From a virus: DNA of 45,539 nucleotides. The stretch spans positions 1 to 45,539 of the IMG/VR virus record IMGVR_UViG_3300047319_001382; one strand, written 5' to 3'. Shown here piece by piece: positions 14,246 to 21,590 of this stretch. The stretch's first letter is position 1; each line of letters starts with the position of its first letter. Made by a program: the position numbers and the translations under genes. Under the pieces are notes generated by a model. That model had not been told where the DNA came from. It searched no databases and was given only the letters and a program-made list of their open reading frames with translations.

Positions 14246-15535
14246 TTACTTGACGTCCACGACCTTGCCGACGTGGATGGGCACGTTGCCCGGTTGACCT
14301 GAGACGTTGCAGACGATGACCACCATGTCGCGAGGCATCTCGTGCTTCGCGGGCCACGGCGTGATGCAGTCGGTGATCAAGACCATCATGTTGTAGCCCT
14401 TCTCCTCGGCGTACTTGAAGGCGAGACGCATGTCGGTGCCGCCGCCGCCCTTGAGGAGTTTCTTGATCGCCTCGGCGTCACTCACGGACGCCACCTCCTG
14501 GATCTTCGCATCCACCGCGAAGCACTCGCATGCGCAGTTGACCGCCTTCAAGATCCCCGCGGCCTCGCTCACCGCGGAGACCAGCAGGCCGGCCATACTG
14601 CCCGAGGTGTCGATCGCGATCGCGGGCCGCGGTACGCGGGAGATCGTGCTCGGCAACACCGGCGCCTTCGATCCCCACAGGCCTGCGACCGCCCAGCTGC
14701 GACGCGACGGCCGACGATACGAGAAGTCCGTGGCGCCCTTGACCACGTTGATGCCGTGACGGACGTGCGCGGCGAGTTGCTTGCGCCAGTCGATCGTCGG
14801 CGGCTTCAACTGCTCGTTGGCCCACACGGCCCAACTGCCCGGGACCGTTCCCGGCTGCTGACCACGGATCGCCTCGGCCGTGGTCTTGCGGATCACGCCC
14901 TGCTCGATCTCGTTGTTCTTCGACACGTCGCACGCCTTGCCCTCGATCGGATCGGGGTTCGATGCGCAACCGCCGCAGCGACCGCCCGCTCCGGGCATCG
15001 GCTTGCCCAACGTGATCTTGACGATGCGGCCGTCCTTCACCGCCTTCTCCGCGCCCTCCAGGAGTGCGAGCACGTAGAACTCCATGGTCTTCCTCTCGGG
15101 GAACTTAAACAGCCGCGGCGTCAACGGCGTGAAGCCGACCGGCCACGCGAATCCCGTGGCCAAGATGTCGTCGTTGATCTCGAGGTCGCCCGCGTAGTTG
15201 CACAACGCGTGCATGGACTCGATGCCGTACATCGCCATCAACGCGTCCCTCACCTGGTCGTAGCGCGAAGAGATCAACGGCTTGATCGCGTTGCCGCGGG
15301 CGTGATGCTCCCGCTCGTTGTGCTGCAACTCGTGGAGCTGGACCGTGGCCGCGCCGTCCGGCCCGATCGCCTCGGCGAAGTCGGGGTCGTAGAACATGCG
15401 CGACCCCTCATCCACCGCGAACGTACCGAGACCCTTCGACTCGACGGGCTTGAGATTGTAGACGGCCGTCGTGAACCACGTCAAGATGCTGTGGATCTTG
15501 AGACGGCCTGCGGCGAGGATCGAGAGACCCCTCAT
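14246..15535 (-). CDS. DUF2201-type metallopeptidase with VWA domain
   Basis: The 429-residue protein has an N-terminal putative metallopeptidase domain with an HExxH motif (His68, Glu69, His72 in LHELQHNEREHH). A Cys cluster follows (CGGC near 187-190). The C-terminal domain is a VWA-like fold with the MIDAS sequence DTSGSM (309-314) and a GGTD loop (366-369). This is the architecture of the DUF2201 partners of MoxR AAA+ ATPases, which act as metal-dependent chaperone or remodelling machines. The MoxR gene lies two genes upstream. ATG 15535 overlaps the upstream stop. Confidence 0.8.
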   Translation of the reverse strand: MRGLSILAAGRLKIHSILTWFTTAVYNLKPVESKGLGTFAVDEGSRMFYDPDFAEAIGPDGAATVQLHELQHNEREHHARGNAIKPLISSRYDQVRDALMAMYGIESMHALCNYAGDLEINDDILATGFAWPVGFTPLTPRLFKFPERKTMEFYVLALLEGAEKAVKDGRIVKITLGKPMPGAGGRCGGCASNPDPIEGKACDVSKNNEIEQGVIRKTTAEAIRGQQPGTVPGSWAVWANEQLKPPTIDWRKQLAAHVRHGINVVKGATDFSYRRPSRRSWAVAGLWGSKAPVLPSTISRVPRPAIAIDTSGSMAGLLVSAVSEAAGILKAVNCACECFAVDAKIQEVASVSDAEAIKKLLKGGGGTDMRLAFKYAEEKGYNMMVLITDCITPWPAKHEMPRDMVVIVCNVSGQPGNVPIHVGKVVDVK

Positions 15536-16077
15536 GACTGCACCCCCTTCTTCTTCGCGATGCGGTTGTACTCGTCGGAGATCGCCGCCTGCTCGGCCGC
15601 GTACATCTCCCTCATCCCCTTCAGCACCTCGCCCATGTCGCCCGTGAGGTCGAAGGCGAGGGCGCACTCGTCCGCGGACTTGATCGCGTCCTGGACGCGC
15701 TTCATGTGGACCGACGCGTAGGCGCCAGCCTTCTTGAAGTCGAGATCATTCCACGACTTCTTGACGGCTGAAAGTCTGCTCTTCGCGACGCTGACTGTGT
15801 GGTCCAACGCCCTGCGGATGCGGCCCGCCTCCTCCATCATCGCGATCTTCGCCATGCGCATCAGCGAGTCCTTCTCATTGGAGTCGAAGCGGACGATCTC
15901 CACCTTCGCGCCCTTGCTCGTCATCTCGTTGATCGGCAGGAGGGCCACGCGGCCCTCCGGCACGATCCAGCACGAGTAGTTGATGCGGACGCCGTGGCGC
16001 TTGAACTGCTCGCTAGGATTGACGATCTCCTTGGTGAGCCGCGCCGGGATGTCGTACACGATCAGGTAGTAGTTCAT
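15532..16077 (-). CDS. Third member of MoxR/VWA cluster, unknown
   Basis: The 181-residue protein begins MNYYLIVYDIPARL and continues SEQFKRHGVRINYSCWIVP, which resembles the first half of small ferredoxin-fold proteins such as Cas2/VapD, although no CRISPR array is present. The remainder is a charged helical segment (SVAKSRLSAVKKSWNDLD). It sits between the MoxR ATPase and the metallopeptidase/VWA gene and is coupled to the latter by ATGA. ATG 16077 follows AAGGGAACCGTCA, a leader shared with the ATPase gene. It may be an adaptor or substrate for the pair. Confidence 0.65.
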   Translation of the reverse strand: MNYYLIVYDIPARLTKEIVNPSEQFKRHGVRINYSCWIVPEGRVALLPINEMTSKGAKVEIVRFDSNEKDSLMRMAKIAMMEEAGRIRRALDHTVSVAKSRLSAVKKSWNDLDFKKAGAYASVHMKRVQDAIKSADECALAFDLTGDMGEVLKGMREMYAAEQAAISDEYNRIAKKKGVQS

Positions 16078-16102
16078 TGACGGTTCCCTTCGGTTGGTTG
16101 GT

Positions 16103-17263
16103 TTACTTCTTGTCGAGGGCGATGCCGCTCGCGTTGATCACGGGGTTGACGATCGCCGCGATCTTGACGACGAGCGGGTTGTCGGCCCAGTTGGACGGAC
16201 GGTTCTTCTCGTTGACGAGGATGCGCGTCGCGATCGCGACGAAGTCCTCGCCCATCGGCAGAACCTTGTCGAGCAGAGGCCACGCGGCCGACCAGCGCCG
16301 CTTGTACTCGGCGGTCTTCTTGTTGTCCGCACGGACGGCGGCGCGGCCGATGGCGCCGCACACCGCGAACGTGATGTCGGGACGGTCGGCCTTCGGATTC
16401 CACTTCACCTTGCCGTCCAGGAGGTCGTCGGCGTTGGGGAGGTTCATCTCCTTGCGCGCCTTCTCGAACTGAATGCCGCACGGCTCGCCGATCGTGCCGA
16501 TGGCGATCGTCGGCAACAGGTCCTCCATGTCCAGCGCGATCGCGGTCGCGTAGAGGTTGACGAGGTTGCGCCACGACCGGATGGTGGCGTACGCCATGGG
16601 GAACCGCCCGCGGATCGCGGCCGGCGACTCCTTAGGAAGCGCGCCGAGTTTCCTCGCGTAGCCCTCGACCACGGACTGCACGTGGTCGTACGCGATCTGC
16701 CGCTTCTCGGGATCAACCTTCTCCAACGCGGGCACGTTGTCCTCGCCCGCCAGGTGGGCGAGGAACTCGGTGAGGTCCGGGCCGTCCGTCTGCACGTGCT
16801 GCAGGCGGTTGGCTAGCGGGTACGGCATCTCGGTGCCGTTGGCCGCGGTCTCCGGCGGGTTGCCGATCAACATGTGCCGCGCGGTGTCGGGCAAGTAGTC
16901 GTCGTCGATCGCGCCCTCGTGGACGATGCGCATCGTCGCCGCTTGACACGCGGCCGGGCTCGACGTGATCTCGTCCCAGATGATCAGCGTCGGTTCGCCC
17001 TTCATCGCGTCGTGGAACCACTGCGGCTTGAGGTGCTTGGTGTACTCGTTCTTCTCCGACGGGTACGGCGTACCGCCGATGTCGGTCGGGTCCATCATCG
17101 ACGTGATCAGAACGTTCTTCCGCCACTTGTAGCTTTGGGCGAGCGCGTACGCGGCGCTCGTCTTGGCGGTGCCCGGGTCCGACCAAATCATGAGAGGCGG
17201 CGCGACATTCTTCGGCGTCTGCAGGTTCACGTGCATCAGGCGGATCAACTGTTTGAAGTTCAT
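16103..17263 (-). CDS. MoxR-family AAA+ ATPase
   Basis: The 386-residue protein has a Walker A loop SDPGTAKTS (28-36), a Walker B LIIWDEITSS (Asp97, Glu98), a sensor-like IGNPPETAANG and an Arg-containing PLANRLQHV segment typical of MoxR-type AAA+ proteins. These ATPases form hexamers that work with VWA-domain partners to remodel or insert metals into target proteins. The partner is encoded at 14246-15535. The ATG at 17263 is preceded by AAGGGGAACCGTC. Phage examples are known but their role is not established. Confidence 0.85.
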   Translation of the reverse strand: MNFKQLIRLMHVNLQTPKNVAPPLMIWSDPGTAKTSAAYALAQSYKWRKNVLITSMMDPTDIGGTPYPSEKNEYTKHLKPQWFHDAMKGEPTLIIWDEITSSPAACQAATMRIVHEGAIDDDYLPDTARHMLIGNPPETAANGTEMPYPLANRLQHVQTDGPDLTEFLAHLAGEDNVPALEKVDPEKRQIAYDHVQSVVEGYARKLGALPKESPAAIRGRFPMAYATIRSWRNLVNLYATAIALDMEDLLPTIAIGTIGEPCGIQFEKARKEMNLPNADDLLDGKVKWNPKADRPDITFAVCGAIGRAAVRADNKKTAEYKRRWSAAWPLLDKVLPMGEDFVAIATRILVNEKNRPSNWADNPLVVKIAAIVNPVINASGIALDKK

Positions 17264-17294
17264 GACGGTTCCCCTTCGTGTTGGTTGGTTGGGA
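17264..17294 (-). promoter_or_regulatory. Repeated AACCAAC leader before start codons
   Basis: The gap carries CCAACCAACC followed by GAAGGGGAACCGTC and ATG. Nearly the same leader (AACCAACCGAAGGGAACCGTC) lies at 16078-16102 before the next gene. Shorter versions precede 14222 (AACCAACGGATGAAGGAG) and the plus-strand gene at 19704 (AACCAACCAGGAGG). It is probably a translation-enhancing 5' leader. Confidence 0.5.
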
Positions 17295-17522
17295 CTACAC
17301 TTTTTCCTTGCGGCGTGCGGCCAGGTCGCGGAGCTTCTGCTTCGCCTCGTCGGTCATCGTCTTCTTGATCGCGCAGAGCAGCATGAACTTCTTGCACGAC
17401 CGACACTTCTTCCGGCGCTGCTCCAGCGGCCAACTCGCATTCCACTCGTGCTGGACTTCCTCGTTGCGGTGCTTGCATTCCATCGTGACGCAGACGTACA
17501 CGCCCATCTCGTTCGGCATCAT
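17295..17522 (-). CDS. Small zinc-binding protein
   Basis: The 75-residue frame has several potential zinc ligands (CVTMECKHR, then CRSCKK and a further Cys), a His/Trp-containing middle (VQHEWNASW) and a basic helical tail. ATG 17522 lacks a strong Shine-Dalgarno sequence; a second ATG follows directly. A perfect 11-bp hairpin lies just upstream and could modulate its translation. It may bind nucleic acid. Confidence 0.6.
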   Translation of the reverse strand: MMPNEMGVYVCVTMECKHRNEEVQHEWNASWPLEQRRKKCRSCKKFMLLCAIKKTMTDEAKQKLRDLAARRKEKV

Positions 17523-17536
17523 TTTGATCCGAGGTT

Positions 17537-17562
17537 GCGGCGGGGGACCATTCCCCCGCCGC
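17537..17562. repeat. Perfect 11-bp hairpin in intergenic gap
   Basis: GCGGCGGGGGA (17537-17547) pairs perfectly with TCCCCCGCCGC (17552-17562) across a 4-nt loop. It sits in the gap between the genes at 17573 and 17522. No T-run follows on either strand, so it is more likely an mRNA-stability or translation-control hairpin than a terminator. Confidence 0.65.
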
Positions 17563-17572
17563 CCTCGCCTCG

Positions 17573-18313
17573 TTACTTCCTCGCCAACTCGTGCAGCGTC
17601 TCGAGCGTCTCCAAGTCGTCGTTCACCAGGAGCACCATGACGCTCGCGATGATCGCTTGCGCCAACACCGCGGCGCGAGATCGCCGCCTCGCTACCTCGG
17701 CCATCTGCGCCGCCTCGCGTTCTCCAGCCGTGGCAACAACTGGCGCTGCGGGGATGCTGCGACTGCGGATGAACTCCCCGAGCGCTTGGTCCGTGAACGT
17801 CGTGCCCGTCATGTCGACCAGGAGCGCGGGGTGGTTGTAGTGGATCACGGTGATCAGCTTGTTCACCGTGGTACGCGGGATGAACCCGTTCTCCTTGATC
17901 CATCCGTCAACGACCGCCACCAACTCCTGCTTCGGCTTCCAAAGGTGGCGGACCTTCCTCGTCTTCGTCTGCACGACGGCCTCCGCGATCGGACCGACTA
18001 CGGCGTCGATCTCCTTGTTGGTCGGTACGTACTCCATGGTCGCCACTCCCTTCACGGTCTTCGACGGCTCCAGGAGCGCGGCCGCCTTCACCGCGAACTT
18101 CTCCAAGGCCGGCGTCGGCGTGTCGCTGCGCTGCCACTTCTTCATGATCTCCTCCTTGTTCCGCTCCCACTTCCTCTTGCATGAATGCCGATCGTGGATC
18201 ACTCGCGGGTAGCCTGTCACGCGACGCCCCACAACGATCACCTCGTTGTGGCCGACGCGATCGGGGCACACCTCGCAGACAACCGGGTGCTTGCCACCTC
18301 GTCCGCCTTGCAT
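17573..18313 (-). CDS. Hypothetical protein with N-terminal zinc motif
   Basis: The 246-residue frame starts at ATG 18313 after AAAGGAGGGG. Residues 13-45 carry Cys/His ligands (CEVCPDRVGH, HDRHSC). An internal ATG at 18145 (MKKWQRSDTPTP) also has a strong AAGGAGGAGATC leader, so a shorter 190-residue form may be made. The rest is helical with a hydrophobic C-terminal part (AAVLAQAIIASVMVLLVN) that could be a buried helix or weak membrane segment. No family recognised. Confidence 0.65.
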   Translation of the reverse strand: MQGGRGGKHPVVCEVCPDRVGHNEVIVVGRRVTGYPRVIHDRHSCKRKWERNKEEIMKKWQRSDTPTPALEKFAVKAAALLEPSKTVKGVATMEYVPTNKEIDAVVGPIAEAVVQTKTRKVRHLWKPKQELVAVVDGWIKENGFIPRTTVNKLITVIHYNHPALLVDMTGTTFTDQALGEFIRSRSIPAAPVVATAGEREAAQMAEVARRRSRAAVLAQAIIASVMVLLVNDDLETLETLHELARK

Positions 18314-18532
18314 CTACCCCTCCTTTGATGTGCGACGGTCCGCTTCGATTTGCTGCGCGATCTCCATGATCGTGTTCTCCAACTTCCAACCGAGTTCGGT
18401 GATGGCGACGGTCGCCCACGCGTAGTCCTTCTGTCCCTTCAACTCCGCGCGCGCTTCTTCCACTGACCGCTCCGCCTCCTTCAACTTCCGGAGCGCGGCG
18501 ACTGCCCTGAGAATCGCTTGGTGGTTGACCAC
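18314..18532 (-). CDS. Small coiled-coil protein, 72 aa
   Basis: GTG 18532 is chosen because GGAGG of the preceding gene end lies 6 nt upstream. The product is almost all helix with charged heptads (ALRKLKEAERSVEEARAELKGQ, ENTIMEIAQQIEADR), typical of a short dimeric coiled coil. It is 1 nt from the next gene in the early operon. Function unknown. Confidence 0.65.
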   Translation of the reverse strand: MVNHQAILRAVAALRKLKEAERSVEEARAELKGQKDYAWATVAITELGWKLENTIMEIAQQIEADRRTSKEG

Positions 18533-18533
18533 T

Positions 18534-18860
18534 TTACTCCTCCACGTTGAACACGCGAACGTTTCGCGCGAGGACATACAGCTTGCGGCGCCCACCGAAG
18601 TCGAGCGCCACCTTCGTCACACCGGACTTGCGGTACACCCGCTCCACGACGTGGACGCCGAACGCCAGCGCCGTGTCGTGCGTGAGTAGCACCGAGTCGC
18701 CCTTGCGGACCTTCCTGTCGTCCGCGTCGTACGCGAACTCGAGATCCACTCCAGGAGCGGGCTTCAACTTCGCGGGGATCGTCATCTTGGATTCCTCCAG
18801 TCGCTTGTCGAGATACGCGTTCTCACGGATGATCGCCTTCGCCTCGCTTAGGTAACTCAT
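18534..18860 (-). CDS. Hypothetical protein with SH3/KOW-like half
   Basis: ATG 18860 has GAAGGAG upstream. The first 30 residues are helical (MSYLSEAKAIIRENAYLDKRL) and the remainder is a small beta barrel-like run (VRKGDSVLLTHDTALAFGVHVVERVYRKSG... LYVLARNVRVF) reminiscent of KOW or SH3-like domains. It lies among small early genes next to the divergent control region. No firm family. Confidence 0.6.
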   Translation of the reverse strand: MSYLSEAKAIIRENAYLDKRLEESKMTIPAKLKPAPGVDLEFAYDADDRKVRKGDSVLLTHDTALAFGVHVVERVYRKSGVTKVALDFGGRRKLYVLARNVRVFNVEE

Positions 18861-19100
18861 CTAGATCTCCTTCTTGTTGGCAGCGTGCGCAGCGGTGAAC
18901 TGCTTCATCCCCGCGTAGCACTTGATGGTCGACTGCATCTCGTTCACGAACTTCCGGCTGAACCTGCCCGCGATCATGTCCTCCAGCTTGTTGATGCAAC
19001 CGAGCAGCCACTCGCGCTCGTTCTCGATCGTCGTCTTGTCGCGGAGGTTGCTGATGTCCGTCTGCAGCATGATGACTTCGCGTCTTTGTTGGGTGGTCAT
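18861..19100 (-). CDS. Small helical early protein, 79 aa
   Basis: ATG 19100 is preceded by AAGGAG with an 8-nt spacer. The frame remains open upstream to 19418, but that extension is Arg-rich, has no RBS-supported ATG and is treated as leader. The product is a predicted helical protein (MLQTDISNLRDKTTIENERE, MIAGRFSRKFVNEMQ). It is the first gene of the leftward early operon, next to the presumed promoter region. Function unknown. Confidence 0.65.
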   Translation of the reverse strand: MTTQQRREVIMLQTDISNLRDKTTIENEREWLLGCINKLEDMIAGRFSRKFVNEMQSTIKCYAGMKQFTAAHAANKKEI

Positions 19101-19155
19101 TGAGTTGCTCCTTGAGGTTTTTGGTTGAGGGTTTTCTTCGTTTGAAGTTGTTGCG

Positions 19156-19181
19156 ACGAGACGGGCGCTACCCCGTCTCGT
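19156..19181. repeat. Perfect 10-bp hairpin in control region
   Basis: ACGAGACGGG pairs with CCCGTCTCGT across CGCTAC. It lies 56 nt before the first leftward gene start, inside its probable leader. On the plus strand it is followed by TCCTTTCG, a weak U-tract, so a terminator facing right is possible but not convincing. Confidence 0.6.
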
Positions 19182-19657
19182 TCCTTTCGTCGCGTCGCCT
19201 CCATAACGAGTGGCTACCACCGGCGCGTCCGTCACGACGCTCGCGGTCCTTTGAGTCACTCGATCCGATTCCCGTTGCCGCGGTGCTCCGCGGCGTTCAC
19301 GGTTAGCGCGCCAACGGTTCCGCCCTGGTCGGTGCGGATTGCGTTGACGTCGCTTCGGCTTCGCTATGTCCGTTCGGTCAGCGGCCCCGTGCGCTCGTCG
19401 CGGCGGTTGCCGGTTCACTTGCCCCTCGGTCCGCGGTGCCTTATCAGCCCATCCCGCGCAACCTCGATCTGACCTTCCGTTTTCGTCGGCCCGTTTTGCG
19501 GTCCGCCGTGCTCCGTGCTACGTAGAAGAATATACAGCAACTGGTTGTCCTTTGTACACCTCCATAGGACCCTAGAGAAGCCATCACGGAAAGGGGCTGG
19601 CCCGACGGCCCCCAAAGAGTTTGTCCCGTGGGCGATCGTGGAGTACCTTCGGCGTCC

Positions 19658-19674
19658 GAGGAGCAACGCTCCTC
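19658..19674 (+). repeat. 7-bp hairpin upstream of the dUTPase-like gene
   Basis: GAGGAGC-AAC-GCTCCTC forms a tight hairpin 30 nt before the GTG start at 19704. Its location in the leader of the plus-strand operon suggests control of transcription or mRNA stability. Confidence 0.5.
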
Positions 19675-19703
19675 TATAGACTAACCAACCAGGAGGCGAG
19701 GCG

Positions 19704-20144
19704 GTGGCCGACCACGATCTTCTCAAGCGGATGTTCGAGATGCAGCACGATCTCCAAGCGCGACTCGGGACGCCGATGATCGGCGACGACGCGAGGCGGA
19801 AACGCGGCGGCATCCGGATCAACTCACTCGCGGACCTCAACGAGACCGACCGCGCTGTGATCAAGAAGTGGCACAAGGAGTTCTCGCTCGCGCTGATGAT
19901 GGAGGCGAGCGAGTTGATGGACTGGAGTCCGTGGAAGCACTGGAGCTCGCGACTCGGCAACAAGGCGGAGATCACGTTCCTCGGACCCGACCACCTGCGC
20001 GAGGTCCACATGGAGATCGTGGACTGCTTCCACTTCCTGATCGATCTCGCCTTGCTGTACGGCTTCACCGCGGAGGATCTCTTCGAGACGTTCGCCGAGA
20101 AGAACGCGATCAACCACCGCCGCCAGGACGGAGGCTCGTACTAA
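19704..20144 (+). CDS. Dimeric dUTPase/dCTPase-type NTP pyrophosphatase
   Basis: The 146-residue protein belongs to the all-alpha NTP pyrophosphatases (dimeric dUTPase, MazG, T4 dCTPase). Metal-binding ExxE (Glu67, Glu70 in MEASEL) and ExxD (Glu104, Asp107 in MEIVDCFHF) are present, and the C-terminus has the KNAINHRRQDGGSY signature of dimeric dUTPases. It would convert dUTP, and possibly dCTP, to the monophosphate. GTG 19704 follows AGGAGG with a 7-nt spacer. It opens a five- to six-gene nucleotide operon and overlaps the kinase start by one base (TAATG). Confidence 0.85.
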   Translation: MADHDLLKRMFEMQHDLQARLGTPMIGDDARRKRGGIRINSLADLNETDRAVIKKWHKEFSLALMMEASELMDWSPWKHWSSRLGNKAEITFLGPDHLREVHMEIVDCFHFLIDLALLYGFTAEDLFETFAEKNAINHRRQDGGSY

Positions 20145-20656
20145 TGATCATCGTGGAGGGAGTCGATCGCGTCGGCAAGTCGAGCTTGGTGAAGGTGCTC
20201 GCACGGAACCTTGGATTCAAGATCGTTCACTGTGTCGTCCCGCCGGACGGCGAGAGCGTCTTCGACTACCACATGCGCATGATCCAGGACGGCGAGGACG
20301 CGATCGTCGATCGCCTCCACTGGTCGGAGTACGCGTACGGCGAGACGTACCGCCAGGGATGTGGGTACACGAAGAAGCAGTGGCGTCAGCTCGAGGACGA
20401 ACTCCAGGCGGCGGAGGCTGGCGTCATCCTTCTCAGCGACTCGCTCAAGCTGATCCGCGAGCGTTGGGGACCGGAGGAGCAGTTCGACGTCGCCGGCCTC
20501 GTGCGGCTCGACAGTTTCTTCTTCGACGTGTTCTTCAACCGCGCGCCGTTCAAGTCCGACCTGCCGCGGCGTCACTACAACTGGCGTGACTTCTTCAACC
20601 CCGACGGGTCCGAGCGCGGCGACGCCTTGAAGACCATGACGAAGTCGCTGTGGTGA
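20144..20656 (+). CDS. dNMP kinase (thymidylate-kinase-like)
   Basis: The 170-residue protein starts with a P-loop MIIVEGVDRVGKSS (GVDRVGKSS at 6-14), as in thymidylate kinases, followed by IVDRLHWSEYAYGETY (DR-type motif) and VILLSDSLKLIRERWG in place of the LID region. It would phosphorylate a deoxynucleoside monophosphate. In the T4 hydroxymethylcytosine pathway a dNMP kinase handles the modified nucleotide, and the gene set here is analogous. Substrate cannot be read from sequence alone. Confidence 0.8.
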   Translation: MIIVEGVDRVGKSSLVKVLARNLGFKIVHCVVPPDGESVFDYHMRMIQDGEDAIVDRLHWSEYAYGETYRQGCGYTKKQWRQLEDELQAAEAGVILLSDSLKLIRERWGPEEQFDVAGLVRLDSFFFDVFFNRAPFKSDLPRRHYNWRDFFNPDGSERGDALKTMTKSLW

Positions 20657-21096
20657 AGGACATGCGGCTCGGGGTTGACGAGTACTTCATGCAGATCGCC
20701 CACGCGACCAAGACGCGATCGACCTGCCCACGCGCCCAGGTGGGAGCTGTCCTCGTGTCTGACGGTAGGATCGTGAGCGCCGGATTCAACGGCGCGCCTC
20801 ACGGGGCGCCTCACTGCAGCGAGTTCGGGTGCTTCATCGTGGACGACCACTGCCGCGGGGCGGTCCACGCCGAGATCAACGCCCTGCTCCACGCCGAGAA
20901 GTACGGCGACACGATCTACGTGACCCACACGCCGTGCCTCGAGTGCCTCAAGGCGATCATCAACCACGGCGTCATCCGCATCGTCTACGACCTGGACTAC
21001 CGTGACGACGCGCGCGAGCAGTTCATCGGCTGGCTCGCGAACAACCCGACCACGAAGGTCCGGCTGGTGATGCAGCGGATCAGGAGGGAGTCGTGA
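20653..21096 (+). CDS. dCMP deaminase
   Basis: The 147-residue enzyme has the zinc cytidine/deoxycytidylate deaminase motifs: HAE (His72, Glu74 in AVHAEINALL) and PCxxC (Cys95, Cys98 in TPCLECLKAI), preceded by RAQVGAVLVSDGRIVSAGFNGAP typical of dCMP deaminases. It converts dCMP to dUMP for thymidylate synthesis. The GTG at 20653 overlaps the kinase stop as GTGA; GTG 20650 and ATG 20662 are alternatives. Confidence 0.9.
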   Translation: MKDMRLGVDEYFMQIAHATKTRSTCPRAQVGAVLVSDGRIVSAGFNGAPHGAPHCSEFGCFIVDDHCRGAVHAEINALLHAEKYGDTIYVTHTPCLECLKAIINHGVIRIVYDLDYRDDAREQFIGWLANNPTTKVRLVMQRIRRES

Positions 21097-21590
21097 GCGA
21101 GCTGACGAAGAACGAGGAGGCCGCGATCACCGCCTTCAACGAGGCCACCGGGCACGTCGCTCACAACTACGGCACGCGAGCCTCCATTGCTGTCGGCCGC
21201 GAGCTGATTAGGCTCCGCGCCCGCATCGCGGAGCTGGAAGCCGAGACGAAGCGCGCGCGGGACTACTCCATCCACATGGATGGTCTCCTGCGTGCGGAGG
21301 AAGCCCGCATCGCGGAGCTGGAGCGGGAGCGGGACGCCTTCGGGGCTGGGTTGGACAAGGCCAACCACAAGCGGGCCGTCGCCGAGTCACAGCTCGCCGC
21401 TGCGCGGGAGGCGCTGAGCAACGTTCCGCATGAGGACCACTGTCTAGCGGACGCCGTGACCATCGGCCCCGCCGGCATCCGCGGCATCGTCAAGCGCGGG
21501 GGAGACCCCGACGCATTCCCGCAGCCCTGCACTTGTGCGTTGGCCGCAGTCCGCGCCGCTCTCGACGGGCTCGGGGAGAAAAAGGCGTGA
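21093..21590 (+). CDS. Coiled-coil hypothetical protein
   Basis: GTG 21093 overlaps the deaminase stop and has AGGAGGGAG upstream. Residues 30-110 form a long coiled coil (LRARIAELEAETKRARD, ARIAELERERDAF, AVAESQLAAAREAL). The C-terminal part has His/Cys residues (HEDHCLADA, PQPCTCALAAVR) that may bind metal. Similar coiled-coil proteins are common in phages without known function. It is embedded in the nucleotide operon. Confidence 0.7.
   Translation: MSELTKNEEAAITAFNEATGHVAHNYGTRASIAVGRELIRLRARIAELEAETKRARDYSIHMDGLLRAEEARIAELERERDAFGAGLDKANHKRAVAESQLAAAREALSNVPHEDHCLADAVTIGPAGIRGIVKRGGDPDAFPQPCTCALAAVRAALDGLGEKKA

Larger units (their letters stand above)
19101..19703. promoter_or_regulatory. 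Divergent control region without genes
   Basis: This 603-bp stretch separates the leftward early operon from the rightward nucleotide operon, so it should hold promoters for both. It has no convincing coding frame. It contains a 10-bp perfect hairpin (19156-19181), a 7-bp hairpin (19658-19674) and, on the minus strand near 19530-19555, GTGTACAAAGGA and TATATT that could belong to a leftward promoter. CGG-rich words recur between 19260 and 19480. It is also a candidate origin or operator region. Confidence 0.5.

Noticed and set aside
15532-16077. CRISPR-Cas system implied by the Cas2-like start
   Set aside because: No repeat-spacer array and no other cas gene in the window.
17537-17562. Rho-independent terminator at the 11-bp hairpin
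   Set aside because: No T-run on either strand after the stem, unlike the clear terminator at 9663-9707.
18861-19418. Arg-rich N-terminal extension of the first leftward early gene
   Set aside because: The extension has only a GTG start, an unnatural composition and covers the control region; ATG 19100 has a strong ribosome-binding site.
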